Below are positions 32,606-42,214 of a stretch of 64,000 bases of DNA, one piece after another. A program made the position numbers and the translations under genes. The notes beneath the pieces were generated by a model. That model did not search any database, had not been told where the DNA came from, and saw only the letters and a program-made list of their open reading frames with translations. Position 1 is the stretch's first letter, and every line of letters begins with the position of its first letter. The stretch is from an uncultured Prevotellaceae bacterium. GTDB lineage: Bacteria > Bacteroidota > Bacteroidia > Bacteroidales > Bacteroidaceae. The stretch is taken from the NCBI GenBank assembly GCA_902761605.1, contig CACWLC010000003.1:1-64000 (forward strand), read 5' to 3'.

Positions 32606-33535
32606 TATCATTATCTCGAGGGCTTGTGATTTGAGCTTGGAAGTGTTTTTGAGACGGGAGATGGCTTTGTCGAGGCGTTTCTGGGTGAGGGTAGTGTCTT
32701 CGCCAAGTGCTTTTTGAGCAAGGAAGATGGCGAGTGCGAGTTCAGCCTCAGTAGAGGGTACATAACCTTTGAATGTCTGTATACGGGCGAGTCCTCGCTG
32801 GAGTTGGTTGATGAGTAGGTAGTATTCCTCCTCGTTTTTATATTTGTCGGGGAATTCAAATAGCAGCCGGTGTGCGATGTCGAAGACCATTTTTCTGTCT
32901 TTGTCAAGGTCTTTCGATGGTCTTTCCCTGATATCTTCCCTCTTCCCACGTTTATCATTTGTCATTTTTCCATTATCATTTATTGTTACAAGCTCTGGCT
33001 TTAGTTCTACTGCAGCCACAAGTAGTCCTGGTATCTGTACCACGAGGTGCTTGTTGCGTTTGCTTTTTATGCGCATGATTATTCCCTCACGTCCGTCATA
33101 CAGTCCTCCTTGGATACGGATTCTATCTCCTGGGTTGAGTGGTATCTCATCAGGTTTGAAGTATGTGATGTTTTCTTGTGACTTTTCTATTACTGCAATG
33201 AAGTTTTCCATGTCGCGGTTGGCGATGGTGAGGAACTCCTCTCTGCCTGAGAAAGATGATTTCTTTGGGTAGATGGTGAATTTTGATTTGAGGATAAGTT
33301 CCTCCATTTCGGTGGTAGTAGCCTTTACGAAGACGAAGCCATTGATGGCAGGTATGAGTTTCCTTTGTTTTTGTCCTCTGATGACTTTGTAGGCATATAT
33401 TACCGGAACGAACGCTTCAAGGCCTTTGTTTCTGGCTTCATCGCGTATCTGTAGTTCTTTCATGTGGTTTCTTGAACCTATGACGAACCAATATTGTTTG
33501 TTTTTATCCCTCAGATTATTTGTTAATGTCTCCAT
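32597..33535 (-). CDS. UpxY/NusG-like antiterminator for the polysaccharide locus
   Basis: The 312-residue protein has an N-terminal NusG (NGN)-like domain (KQYWFVIGSRNHMKELQIRD, KLIPAINGFVFVKAT) and a KOW motif (NPGDRIRIQGGLYDGREGII). A helical C-terminal extension of about 120 residues follows, not present in NusG. UpxY-type proteins bind RNA polymerase at a capsule operon leader and prevent early termination. Here the gene is divergent from the operon, whereas upxY is usually its first gene. The segment TINDNGKMTNDKRGKRED in the linker is encoded by a repeat array (32951-32985). The start at 33535 is chosen over 33556 because the -7 box (TATCTTTGT, minus strand, 33553-33561) overlaps the earlier codon. 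Confidence 0.8.
   Translation of the reverse strand: METLTNNLRDKNKQYWFVIGSRNHMKELQIRDEARNKGLEAFVPVIYAYKVIRGQKQRKLIPAINGFVFVKATTTEMEELILKSKFTIYPKKSSFSGREEFLTIANRDMENFIAVIEKSQENITYFKPDEIPLNPGDRIRIQGGLYDGREGIIMRIKSKRNKHLVVQIPGLLVAAVELKPELVTINDNGKMTNDKRGKREDIRERPSKDLDKDRKMVFDIAHRLLFEFPDKYKNEEEYYLLINQLQRGLARIQTFKGYVPSTEAELALAIFLAQKALGEDTTLTQKRLDKAISRLKNTSKLKSQALEIMIKI
32951..32985. repeat. 7-base repeat array inside the UpxY-type gene
   Basis: TTTATCA, TTTGTCA, a slightly longer TTTTTCCA, TTATCA and TTTATTG follow in tandem and encode TINDNGKMTNDK on the minus strand, between the KOW motif and the helical tail. Confidence 0.75.
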
Positions 33536-33552
33536 AAGTTTATTTACTGGGT

Positions 33553-33561
33553 ACAAAGATA
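33553..33561 (-). promoter_or_regulatory. -7 box of the UpxY-type gene
   Basis: The minus strand reads TATCTTTGT, 18 bases before the ATG at 33535. Confidence 0.6.
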
Positions 33562-33630
33562 GTAAAAAAGGCTTATATTTCCAAAAAGATTTGATTTTAT
33601 TGTCTCAATTATACATTTTTATACCATTTA

Positions 33631-33663
33631 TTTGGTTCTCTCCGAAAAAATTTGTATTTTTGC
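33631..33663 (+). promoter_or_regulatory. Promoter of the polysaccharide operon
   Basis: TTTG (33631-33634) and TATTTTTGC (33655-33663) are spaced by 20 bases. The first start codon is at 33866, so the mRNA leader is nearly 200 nt. Confidence 0.75.
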
Positions 33664-33865
33664 CGCAAAAATATGGAACCGGTTCAGTAAGGTCTCTATT
33701 GTTTCTGTTTGTAAACGAATGTTAAATAATTCCTAATGGGTTGATAATCTTTGTGATATGCATACCTGTCAGGAAGAGTAATTGTGTATACGTTCAAAAA
33801 TTGGCGTATTGCAGCGATTAAGATAATTTATCCTTTGAGCAATTAGATTTTATCGAATTATAGTA
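33664..33865 (+). promoter_or_regulatory. Long untranslated leader of the polysaccharide operon
   Basis: About 195 nt separate the expected transcription start from the first gene. No other promoter box in the same orientation is as good. UpxY-type antiterminators act on such leaders, so this is a candidate recruitment region. I saw no strong intrinsic terminator hairpin in it. Confidence 0.45.
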
Positions 33866-36265
33866 ATGAGAAAACTTATTCTTTTATTTTCCCTGCTTAT
33901 CATAGCTTCTCAAGGCTATGCTCAGGGATTAACAGATCAGCAGGTACTCCAGATGGCCATTAGCGAGAAACGCTCAGGTGCTTCGGAGACAGACATTGCA
34001 GCACGTCTGATTCAGAAGGGTGCAACGATGGAGCAGATACGGCGTATACGTCAGCAGTATGCCAAGCAGATCACTCGTCAGGGTATGGATGATACTGTCG
34101 ACAATGCCATAGGCAGTGCCAAGGATCGTATGCGCAAAAATAATGAGGTTACTGATGGAGATATTGTTACCAGGCATGGCAAGAATGCTCCTGTTGTGGT
34201 TCAGGAACCTTTGGCACCTTCAGGTAAACGAGTGTTTGGTCGTGATATTTTCAATAATAAGAAACTCTCATTTGAACCTCCGATGAATATTCCAACACCG
34301 CAAAATTATGTCCTTGGGCCTGGTGACCAGTTGATCATTGATATCTATGGCGCTACACAGGAGAGCAGCACTCTTACTGTTAGTCCTGATGGTGAAATCA
34401 CTATTCCAGATTTCGGTCCGGTTCGTGTTAGCGGTCTTACTGTAGCTGCAGCTCAGAGTCGCATCCGCAGTAAGCTCGGATCCTATTATGAGAGCTCAGA
34501 AATAAAGGCCACCTTAGGTCAGACCCGTACTATCATGGTTAATGTGATGGGTGAGGTGAAAGTCCCCGGCACTTATACTCTCAGTGCTTTTGCCACAGTT
34601 TTCCATGCCCTCTATATGGCAGGTGGTATCAATGATTTGGGGACACTCCGCTCTATCAAGGTTTTCCGTCAGGGCCATCAGATCTCCGTAGTCGATGTCT
34701 ATGAGTTCATCCTTAATGGTCGTCTGGCTGGCAATATTCGTCTACAGGATAATGATGTTATTCAGGTAGGCGCTTATGACTGTATTGTTGATATCGCAGG
34801 ACGTGTAAAACGTCCGATGGCTTATGAGATGAAGGCCAACGAGAGTCTCTCAACTCTTTTGAAGTATAGTGGAGGTTTTGCTGATAATGCCTATAAGAAA
34901 TTGGTTCGCGTTCTCCGAAACGAGGATCTTAAGACAGTCTATAACGTAGAAGAATTCGATTTCTCAAGTTTCAAGATAGCTGATGGCGATCAGGTGATTG
35001 TTGATTCTATCTTAAACCGTTACAAGAATATGATTGAGATAAAGGGAGCTGTTTGGCGTCCGGGCATGTATCAGTTGGGTGATAAGGTTTCGAGTGTACG
35101 TTCTCTTATTGAGACTGCTTCAGGTCTGACAGAAGAGGCTATGACCTCTCGTGCCGTATTGCGCAGAATGAAAGCTAATCGCACTCAGGAGGTTCTTCCT
35201 GTAAATTTGGAAGGCATCCTGAATGGTACGGAGGCTGATATTCCTTTGAAGAACGAAGATGTAATTTTCATCCCTAAATTGGCTGAGCATCAGAACCTGC
35301 GCACCCTCACTATCGATGGCGAGGTTATCTTCCCAGGCACATACGAGTATGCCGATAATATGACAATCGAAGACTTCATCCTGTTGGCTGGTGGTCTTAC
35401 CGATGCTGCATCTACTCTTAAAGTCGATGTGTCACGTCGCATTTACGATCCTAATGCCTCTGAGGCTGGCATGGAGATTGCCAAGACATTCAGTTTCTCT
35501 CTTAAGGATAACTTCAATGTAGATGGCGACCGTAGCTTTGTGCTTGAGCCATACGATATCGTTCAGATCCGTAAGAGCCCAGTCTATCAGTCGCCAGTTC
35601 GTGTAAGCATTGAGGGCGAGGTAGCTTTCCAGGGCACCTATACCATGGAGACCAAGAATCAGCGCCTTTCTGATGTCGTTAAGATGGCAGGAGGAGCTAT
35701 CCCTGGCTGCGATGTGCGTGGTGCCCGCTTGGTTCGTAAGATGACTGACGATGATAAGGCCCGTATGCAGGCAGTATTACGCATGGCTCGCCAGAGTGCC
35801 GATGGCAAGGATTCTATTGCTATCGATAAGATTGCACAGTCTGATACTTATACTGTTGGTATCCATCTCGATGAGGCCTTGGCTAATCCTGGCTCTACAC
35901 AGGATATCGAACTGATGGATGGCGACCGTCTGATTGTCCCTCGCTTCAATCATACCGTTCGTATCAGTGGCGATGTTAATGCTCCAAATACGGTTGCTTT
36001 CAATGAGGGTAAAAACTATAAGTATTACGTAAAACAGGCCGGTGGTTTTGGAAATCGCGCCAAGAAGGGCCATACCTATATTGTTTATCAGAATGGCACA
36101 ATGGCAGTAGCCAAGAAGGGCGGCAAAATTGAGCCAGGTTGTGAGGTGGTAGTACCCTCTAAGGCTCCACGTGACAACAATGCCATCTCTCGTTGGTTGG
36201 GCATCGGTACCAGTGTAGCCAGCTTAGCTACTATGTTTGCCACTATTGCTAACTTAGTAAAATAA
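33866..36265 (+). CDS. Polysaccharide export outer-membrane protein with six SLBB domains (Wza-like)
   Basis: The 799-residue export protein has a signal peptide (MRKLILLFSLLIIASQGYAQ). An unusual helical segment follows (residues ~25-75, SETDIAARLIQKGATMEQIR), then the Poly_export domain (NYVLGPGDQLIIDIYGATQE). Six SLBB-type units are recognisable by their short motifs: VMGEVKVPGTY, IAGRVKRPMAY, IKGAVWRPGMY, IDGEVIFPGTY, IEGEVAFQGTY and ISGDVNAPNTV. E. coli Wza has far fewer, so this channel must be much longer in the periplasm. A hydrophobic C-terminal helix (IGTSVASLATMFATIANLVK) may span the outer membrane as in Wza. No lipobox cysteine is seen, since the signal ends QGYAQG. It is the first gene of the operon and wzz follows after 5 bases. 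Confidence 0.9.
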   Translation: MRKLILLFSLLIIASQGYAQGLTDQQVLQMAISEKRSGASETDIAARLIQKGATMEQIRRIRQQYAKQITRQGMDDTVDNAIGSAKDRMRKNNEVTDGDIVTRHGKNAPVVVQEPLAPSGKRVFGRDIFNNKKLSFEPPMNIPTPQNYVLGPGDQLIIDIYGATQESSTLTVSPDGEITIPDFGPVRVSGLTVAAAQSRIRSKLGSYYESSEIKATLGQTRTIMVNVMGEVKVPGTYTLSAFATVFHALYMAGGINDLGTLRSIKVFRQGHQISVVDVYEFILNGRLAGNIRLQDNDVIQVGAYDCIVDIAGRVKRPMAYEMKANESLSTLLKYSGGFADNAYKKLVRVLRNEDLKTVYNVEEFDFSSFKIADGDQVIVDSILNRYKNMIEIKGAVWRPGMYQLGDKVSSVRSLIETASGLTEEAMTSRAVLRRMKANRTQEVLPVNLEGILNGTEADIPLKNEDVIFIPKLAEHQNLRTLTIDGEVIFPGTYEYADNMTIEDFILLAGGLTDAASTLKVDVSRRIYDPNASEAGMEIAKTFSFSLKDNFNVDGDRSFVLEPYDIVQIRKSPVYQSPVRVSIEGEVAFQGTYTMETKNQRLSDVVKMAGGAIPGCDVRGARLVRKMTDDDKARMQAVLRMARQSADGKDSIAIDKIAQSDTYTVGIHLDEALANPGSTQDIELMDGDRLIVPRFNHTVRISGDVNAPNTVAFNEGKNYKYYVKQAGGFGNRAKKGHTYIVYQNGTMAVAKKGGKIEPGCEVVVPSKAPRDNNAISRWLGIGTSVASLATMFATIANLVK

Positions 36266-36270
36266 CAATT

Positions 36271-37347
36271 ATGACAGAGAATAAAACAGCTATCTCTAAG
36301 AAGAAACCTATAGATTATGGTAAGATATACCATGATCTTCTTAAGTATAAACGGTTGTATTATATAGTTTTGCCTGTGGCATTTGCATTGTCGGCATTAT
36401 ATATGCTTTCAATCCCCAACTATTATACTTGCACGGTCAAGTTGAGCCCTGAACTCTCCAATCGCTCGACGTCAACTAGTAGCTTAGCTTCATTGGCGAG
36501 CAGCTTTGGTGTCAAGTTAGGTTCTGGTATGGGTAACGGCTCTGATGCTTTATTCCCAACGCTTTATCCTGATTTGATGGCCTCGGTAGATTTCAAAGCC
36601 GATCTCTTTAAAATCAAGGTTTGCCCAGAGGATTCAGAGCAGGAATATTCATATTACGACTATTTAATGTTTCATCAGAAAGGACCATGGTGGGGAAAGA
36701 TGATTAAGAATCTTGTGAAGATGTTAGATAAAGACGTCGAAAATGATACTGTGAGGATTGTTAATCCCCGACATCTAACAAAAGAAGAATTTTCTTTGAT
36801 GAAAAGTCTCGATGAAATCATTACATGTCAAGTGGATAAAAAGACGATGGTCATGACACTGAGCGTTATTGATGTTGATCCAGGGGTAAGCCAAACAATG
36901 GCTGATTCAACTATGGCCCTGCTCCAACGGTATATTACAGAGTATCGTACCAGCAAAGCCCGTGTTGATTTGGAATATAACAAGAAACTTCTTGCTGAGG
37001 CCAAACGAAACTATGAGAAGGCTAGTCGTGCTTATGCGTCATTTGCTGATGCCAACTTGCATACCTTTCAAGAGCGTATTCTTCAAAGAAAGGCTGAGTT
37101 GGAAACCGAGATGGTGCTGCAGCGTACAGTTTATCAGCAAGTGGTCGCGCAGTATCAGCAGGCAGAGATGAAACTCCAAGAAGAAACCCCAGCTTTTGCT
37201 GTGATACAAGCTTCAACAGTTCCTGTAAAAAAGACCGGTCCAAATCGTTCTAAGAGTTGTATTATTTTTGTGTTCTTTATTTTTATTGTTACTTCTGTTA
37301 TCATTCTTTATAGAGAGGATGATTTGAAAAGTATTATAGGTTTGTAG
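36271..37347 (+). CDS. Wzz-type chain-length determinant protein
   Basis: The 358-residue inner-membrane protein has two flanking membrane helices. The first is at residues ~28-48 (LYYIVLPVAFALSALYMLSI) and the last at ~323-342 (SCIIFVFFIFIVTSVIILYR). A long periplasmic coiled-coil region lies between (LLAEAKRNYEKASRAYASFA, ERILQRKAELETEMVLQRTV). The PVKKTGPNRSK motif before the last helix corresponds to the family's proline-rich segment. It sets polymer length. No cytoplasmic tyrosine-kinase domain is fused and no separate kinase is seen in the operon. It lies 5 bases after the export gene. Confidence 0.88.
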   Translation: MTENKTAISKKKPIDYGKIYHDLLKYKRLYYIVLPVAFALSALYMLSIPNYYTCTVKLSPELSNRSTSTSSLASLASSFGVKLGSGMGNGSDALFPTLYPDLMASVDFKADLFKIKVCPEDSEQEYSYYDYLMFHQKGPWWGKMIKNLVKMLDKDVENDTVRIVNPRHLTKEEFSLMKSLDEIITCQVDKKTMVMTLSVIDVDPGVSQTMADSTMALLQRYITEYRTSKARVDLEYNKKLLAEAKRNYEKASRAYASFADANLHTFQERILQRKAELETEMVLQRTVYQQVVAQYQQAEMKLQEETPAFAVIQASTVPVKKTGPNRSKSCIIFVFFIFIVTSVIILYREDDLKSIIGL

Positions 37348-37395
37348 TGGAATTGGAGTTCTGATTCCTTTGCAAAGCCTTATTATTTCTTGATT

Positions 37396-38919
37396 ATGTC
37401 AGATAATAAGAGGATAGCTAAGAATACTTTGTTTCTATACGTCCGAATGCTTTTTGTAATGGGCGTATCGCTTTATTCCGCTCGTGTGGTATTGGACAAG
37501 TTAGGCGTTGACGACTACAGCCTGTACAATGTGGTAGGTGGTGTTGTTGGTATGTTGTCTTTCTTGAACGGTACTTTAAGTATAGGAACTTCTCGTTTCC
37601 TAACTTACGAGCTGGGTCGAAAAGAGGGTAATAAGTTGAGTTTGACATTTAATACAACATTTTATGCTCATTTGGCTTTAGGCATACTTTTTATTATCCT
37701 GTTAGAAACGGGTGGAGTGTGGTATATTTATAACAAATTGGTCGTTGATGCCTCGCGTATCGATGCGGCCATGATTGTTTTTCAGATATCAATTTTTGCA
37801 TCATTAATTGGTATGCTACAGGTGCCTTTCACTTCTTTGATTTTGGCGCATGAGGATATGGGAGTGTATGCATATGTGGGGATATTTGAAGCTGTAGCAA
37901 AATTAGGAGTTATTTATGCATTGGTGGTTTCTAATACAGATAAATTAATTCTGTATGCCGTTCTGATTGCTATAGTCCAGCTGCTTGTAGCTTTGTGCTT
38001 TTGGACATATTGCCATCGGCATTATATAGAATCTCGGTTGAAATTATTGTATGATAAGAGTATTATGAAATCCTTGCTTAGTTTTTCTGGCTGGAATGTA
38101 TTGGCAAATTTGTCAGAGACATTAAAACTTCAGGGTTATATAATACTCCTTAATTTGTTTTTTCAGCCGTTTGTGGTTGCGGCGCAAACCATAGGAAATC
38201 ATGTGGCTGGAGCTATGATGCAGTTTATCTTCAACTTTCGCAATGCTATCAATCCTCAGATTATCAAGCTTTATGCCGCTGGTGAGTATGAAGAGTCAAA
38301 GCGGTTGACCATGAGCAGTACAGTGTTGGTGTTTGACTTGGTTCTTCTGTTAGGTCTTCCAACTATCTTTGTAATGGATACAATTATGAATATATGGTTA
38401 GTTGATGTTCCACCATATACGGTTATATTTACTCAGTATATCATTGCTCAGCGTATATTAAGTACTTTTGATGCGGCATTTTACATACCTATGATGGCTG
38501 AAGGCAAGATTAAGACCAATTCTATATTAGCGTCATTATCAGGTCCTGGGCTCTTCCTTCTCCTATATGTTATTTTTAAACTTGGTGGTGACGTTATGTG
38601 GATGCAGTATCTTGGATTATTGGTACTTGCATTGTTTGGCTTTTTTATTAAGCCATACCTGTTGGTTCATGATGAGAAAGGGTATAGCTATTCTGACTTT
38701 GTGCTCTGTTTCTTAACATGTGCAAAGGTAACAATATTATCCGTTTCCCTTTCGTATTTGTTTTATAAGCTGATAGGCACTTCATCTATACTCTTATCCG
38801 TATGTGTATTTGTAGCGGTTTTTGTTTCTGTCATACTTTCCAGCTACGTATTTATGGAAAAGTCTATGCGTGAAAAAGTGATGTTAATGGTAAATGGTGC
38901 TATCAAAAAACGATTTTAA
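37396..38919 (+). CDS. Wzx-type polysaccharide flippase
   Basis: This 507-residue MATE/MOP-superfamily membrane protein has about twelve predicted helices. It begins MSDNKRIAKNTLFLYVRMLF and soon shows SARVVLDKLGVDDYSLYNVV and FLNGTLSIGTSRFLTYELGR, stretches shared by oligosaccharide flippases. It should turn the undecaprenyl-linked repeat unit to the periplasmic side. The ATG at 37396 is preferred to a TTG two codons earlier. The stop codon is directly followed by the ATG of the ATP-grasp gene (no gap), so the two are translationally linked. Base composition is visibly more AT-rich than in the core genes. Confidence 0.9.
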   Translation: MSDNKRIAKNTLFLYVRMLFVMGVSLYSARVVLDKLGVDDYSLYNVVGGVVGMLSFLNGTLSIGTSRFLTYELGRKEGNKLSLTFNTTFYAHLALGILFIILLETGGVWYIYNKLVVDASRIDAAMIVFQISIFASLIGMLQVPFTSLILAHEDMGVYAYVGIFEAVAKLGVIYALVVSNTDKLILYAVLIAIVQLLVALCFWTYCHRHYIESRLKLLYDKSIMKSLLSFSGWNVLANLSETLKLQGYIILLNLFFQPFVVAAQTIGNHVAGAMMQFIFNFRNAINPQIIKLYAAGEYEESKRLTMSSTVLVFDLVLLLGLPTIFVMDTIMNIWLVDVPPYTVIFTQYIIAQRILSTFDAAFYIPMMAEGKIKTNSILASLSGPGLFLLLYVIFKLGGDVMWMQYLGLLVLALFGFFIKPYLLVHDEKGYSYSDFVLCFLTCAKVTILSVSLSYLFYKLIGTSSILLSVCVFVAVFVSVILSSYVFMEKSMREKVMLMVNGAIKKRF

Positions 38920-40038
38920 ATGAAAAAGAAACTTGCAATTATAGGTGGCAGCTATCTTCAGCTGCCTATTGTAAAGAAAGCAAATGAAATGGATATAGAA
39001 ACCCATTGCTTTTCATGGCGTGACGGGGCTGTTTGTGCAGATGTGGCAGACTTCTTCTACCCGATTTCTATTATTGAGAAAGAGGAAATATTGAAGAAAT
39101 GTCAGGAGATTAGTATTGATGGTATTACGACAATAGCATCCGACACAGCTGTTGTAACAGTGAATTATGTGGCATCTCGAATGGGACTTCGTTCCAATCC
39201 TGATGAGTATTCTGAGGTTACCACGAATAAATATAAGATGCGCCAGTGCTTCTTGGATAATGATGTCCCTTCACCAAAGTTTGCATTGGTAGAAAACTTA
39301 GCTCACTATCAGATTGTTGGTTTCAAATTCCCACTAATTGTAAAACCCACGGATCGTTCGGGAAGTAGAGGAGTTGAGAAAGTTTTAGACCCCGTTCAAC
39401 TTGAAGAAGCCATTATAAGAGCACAAAACGAGTCGTTTGAACATAAAGCCATCATTGAGGAGTTTGTTACCGGTCAAGAAATAAGTGTTGAATCTATATC
39501 CAATGAAGGTAAACATACAATTCTTCAAATTACAGACAAAGTGACTACAGGAGCACCCTTCTTTGTAGAACTTGAACATCATCAACCCTCATCTCTCCCG
39601 GAAGATATTAAAGATCGAGTAAGGGAAATTGTATTAAAAGCACTAGATGCACTTCATATTCAATATGGTGCAAGCCATTCGGAATTGAAAATTACCGAAG
39701 ATGGTGACATTCGCGTTATAGAAATTGGTGCTCGTATGGGCGGCGATTTTATTGGCTCTGATTTAGTCCGTCTTTCTACAGGCTACGATTTCTTGAAAGG
39801 CGTAATAGAAGTAGCATTGGGTGAATTCCATAAACCCCAAATTACAAAGCATAACTACTCTGGGGTGTATTTCTTGTCGGAGGAGAAAAAACACTTAAAG
39901 TCTGTTATTGAGAATTGGAGAGATTACCCTGAGATTGTTGACGCAGAAATAACAGATTCCGTGCTCCGTCGTATAGAATGTAGTGGCGATAGGAGTGGTT
40001 ATCTTATATATGAGAGTTCTTCAAAGTTTAATGTATAA
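38920..40038 (+). CDS. ATP-grasp carboxylate-amine ligase
   Basis: The 372-residue protein has an N-terminal Rossmann-like pre-ATP-grasp domain (KKLAIIGGSYLQLPIVKKAN). The ATP-grasp fold follows, with FPLIVKPTDRSGSRGVEKV (glycine-rich loop), IIEEFVTGQEISVESI and the metal-binding VIEIGARMGGDFIGSDLVRL. It should activate a carboxylate with ATP and join it to an amine. Its place between the flippase and sugar-modifying genes suggests it adds an amino acid or similar group to a sugar precursor. The following epimerase and WecE-like aminotransferase could supply the amine; this is inference. It begins immediately after the flippase stop. Confidence 0.83.
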   Translation: MKKKLAIIGGSYLQLPIVKKANEMDIETHCFSWRDGAVCADVADFFYPISIIEKEEILKKCQEISIDGITTIASDTAVVTVNYVASRMGLRSNPDEYSEVTTNKYKMRQCFLDNDVPSPKFALVENLAHYQIVGFKFPLIVKPTDRSGSRGVEKVLDPVQLEEAIIRAQNESFEHKAIIEEFVTGQEISVESISNEGKHTILQITDKVTTGAPFFVELEHHQPSSLPEDIKDRVREIVLKALDALHIQYGASHSELKITEDGDIRVIEIGARMGGDFIGSDLVRLSTGYDFLKGVIEVALGEFHKPQITKHNYSGVYFLSEEKKHLKSVIENWRDYPEIVDAEITDSVLRRIECSGDRSGYLIYESSSKFNV

Positions 40039-40055
40039 ATAATGTAGGCTTGGTT

Positions 40056-41066
40056 ATGAAGGATATAGTTGTGTTTGGAGCAACGGGTACAGTTGGGGCA
40101 TATACATGCTTATATTTAAAAGAGCATTCTCACAACGTTATAGCCGTTGGTAGTAGAGCTTCGGATAATGGATTCTTTGCAGATTATGGTATTATGTATT
40201 ATTCTGTAGATGTCCGAAATAAGTCAGACTTTGATAGATTGCCTTATCAGGATATATATGCAGTTGTTAATCTTGCAGGAATGTTACCTGCTCGTATGGA
40301 GGGCTATACCCCTCAGCGATATATTGATATCAATATGACAGGTGCTCTGAATATATTGGAATACTGTGCAAAGGCAAAGGTGAATAGAGTTGTTTATTCA
40401 CAATCAATCTCTGATGTAGCCCGTTTGTGTGGAACTCCTGAACCAATAAGCTCTGATGCTCCAACAAGTTTTCCATTGAATAATGACCATAGCGTCTATT
40501 CTATAACAAAAAATGCTGCTGTGTCGCTTTTAGAGCATTATTCTGCAAAGTATGGATTTAAGCATTTTGTATTGAGATTCCCCAATATATATCTTTATCA
40601 TCCTAATCCATATTATTATGTGGATGGGGAAAAGAAATGGCAAGGATATAGGCTAATGATTCATAAAGCAATGCACGGCGAACCACTGAGTATTTGGGGT
40701 AATCCCAATAAGGTACGTGACGTTGTTTACGTAAAAGACTGCTCACAGATTATTGAAAAATGTATTTCTACAGCTGATGCTCCTAATGGAACTTACAATG
40801 TGGGGACTGGTATAGGTACCACAATGGAGGAGCAAGTACGTGGTATTGTAGAGATTTTCTCACCAAAGAATGCATCATCTGAAATATCGTATGATTCAGC
40901 GAAGCCAGATGCAGTTGAGTATGTCTTTGACATGAGTAAGGTGGAAAAATTCCTTGGGTATAAACCTCAATACGATTATATTGCGTATCTTAAGGATTTT
41001 AAAGCAGAAATGCAACAACAGCGATTTGAAAAGCTTTGGGGCAGAGATTTGGTAGAACAAATATAA
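40056..41066 (+). CDS. NAD-dependent epimerase/dehydratase (SDR)
   Basis: The 336-residue extended SDR has the NAD-binding motif VFGATGTVGAYTC at its start, and NLAGMLPARMEGYTP in the region of the conserved Asn. The catalytic YSITKNAA corresponds to YxxxK. These enzymes epimerise, dehydrate or reduce nucleotide sugars. An upstream TTG at 40050 is possible, but the ATG at 40056 is preferred. It lies between the ATP-grasp and aminotransferase genes, suggesting a shared pathway to a modified amino sugar. The exact sugar cannot be read from sequence. Confidence 0.85.
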   Translation: MKDIVVFGATGTVGAYTCLYLKEHSHNVIAVGSRASDNGFFADYGIMYYSVDVRNKSDFDRLPYQDIYAVVNLAGMLPARMEGYTPQRYIDINMTGALNILEYCAKAKVNRVVYSQSISDVARLCGTPEPISSDAPTSFPLNNDHSVYSITKNAAVSLLEHYSAKYGFKHFVLRFPNIYLYHPNPYYYVDGEKKWQGYRLMIHKAMHGEPLSIWGNPNKVRDVVYVKDCSQIIEKCISTADAPNGTYNVGTGIGTTMEEQVRGIVEIFSPKNASSEISYDSAKPDAVEYVFDMSKVEKFLGYKPQYDYIAYLKDFKAEMQQQRFEKLWGRDLVEQI

Positions 41067-41074
41067 ATAAATAT

Positions 41075-42214
41075 ATGAAGATTGATTTTAATCGCCCTTT
41101 TTTGACGGGCAAGGAGGCACATTATATGTATCAGGCAGTTTACACAGGTAAGTTGTCTGGAAATGGAGTATTTACCAAGAAATGTCAGCAGTTCTTTGAA
41201 GAGAAATATGGCTTTAAAAAGGCTATTATGACAACTTCTGGAACAGACGCATTGGAGATGGCTGCCATTTTGTGTGATGTACAACCTGGTGATGAAGTAA
41301 TTGTGCCTAGTTACACATTTGTTTCATCAGCTCTAGCTTTTGTACGTCAAGGGGCGAAAATAATATTTGCCGACAGCTATGCGGACAACCCCAATATTGA
41401 TGCTGATAAAATAGAGGCACTGATTACAGATAAAACAAAGGTAATAGTACCTGTTCATTATGCAGGCGTGGCTTGTGATATGGATAAGATTATGGATATT
41501 GCAAACCGTCATAGTTTATTTGTCGTTGAAGATGCTGCTCAGGCTTTTGATTCATATTATAAAGGTAAACCTCTTGGCGGAATAGGTCATTTTGGATGTT
41601 TCTCTTTCCATGAGACAAAGAATGTTACTGCTGGCGGTGAAGGTGGATTGCTTGTTGTAAATGATGAGCGTTTTGTTCGTCGTGCAGAGATTATCTGGGA
41701 AAAAGGAACCAACCGTGCAGAGTTCTTCCGTGGTATGGTGAATAAGTACGGTTGGGTAGATACTGGTTCTAGTTTCCTTCCTTCAGAGATTAATAGCGCC
41801 TTTCTTTGGGCACAGCTTGAAAATCTGGAGATGATTCAAAGTCGAAGAAAGCATATTTGGAGTATGTATCATGAAGGATTAAAGAACCTTGCAGACAAAG
41901 GATATGTTAGTATGCCCAACATCCCGGAATATGCTACTAACAATGGCCACATGTTTTATATGGTATGTCGTTCGCTTGATGAACGTACTGCACTAATCAA
42001 TTATTTAAAACAGCATGACGTATTGGCAGTATTCCATTATCTCAGCTTGCACAAGAGCGAGTACTATGTCACTCATGGTGGCAAAGAAGTTGATTTGCCA
42101 AACTGCGACAAGTTTGCTGATCAACTTGTGCGTCTTCCTATGTATTTTGACTTGAAAGATGAAGATATAGAGGTTGTTATTTCCTTAATTAATGAGTTCT
42201 ATTATGGCAGATAA
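41075..42214 (+). CDS. DegT/DnrJ/EryC1 aminotransferase, WecE/RffA-like
   Basis: The 379-residue PLP-dependent sugar aminotransferase begins MKIDFNRPFLTGKEAHYMYQ. It has TTSGTDALEMAAILCDVQPG for cofactor contact, EDAAQAFDSYYKGKPLG, and the PLP lysine in SFHETKNVTAGGEGG. The N-terminus and HETKN motif match WecE, which makes dTDP-4-amino-4,6-dideoxygalactose from dTDP-4-keto-6-deoxyglucose. The same reaction is likely but not certain here. The start at 41075 is chosen since the earlier frame start lies within the previous gene. The following glycosyltransferase gene overlaps its end by 11 or 23 bases. Confidence 0.88.
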   Translation: MKIDFNRPFLTGKEAHYMYQAVYTGKLSGNGVFTKKCQQFFEEKYGFKKAIMTTSGTDALEMAAILCDVQPGDEVIVPSYTFVSSALAFVRQGAKIIFADSYADNPNIDADKIEALITDKTKVIVPVHYAGVACDMDKIMDIANRHSLFVVEDAAQAFDSYYKGKPLGGIGHFGCFSFHETKNVTAGGEGGLLVVNDERFVRRAEIIWEKGTNRAEFFRGMVNKYGWVDTGSSFLPSEINSAFLWAQLENLEMIQSRRKHIWSMYHEGLKNLADKGYVSMPNIPEYATNNGHMFYMVCRSLDERTALINYLKQHDVLAVFHYLSLHKSEYYVTHGGKEVDLPNCDKFADQLVRLPMYFDLKDEDIEVVISLINEFYYGR

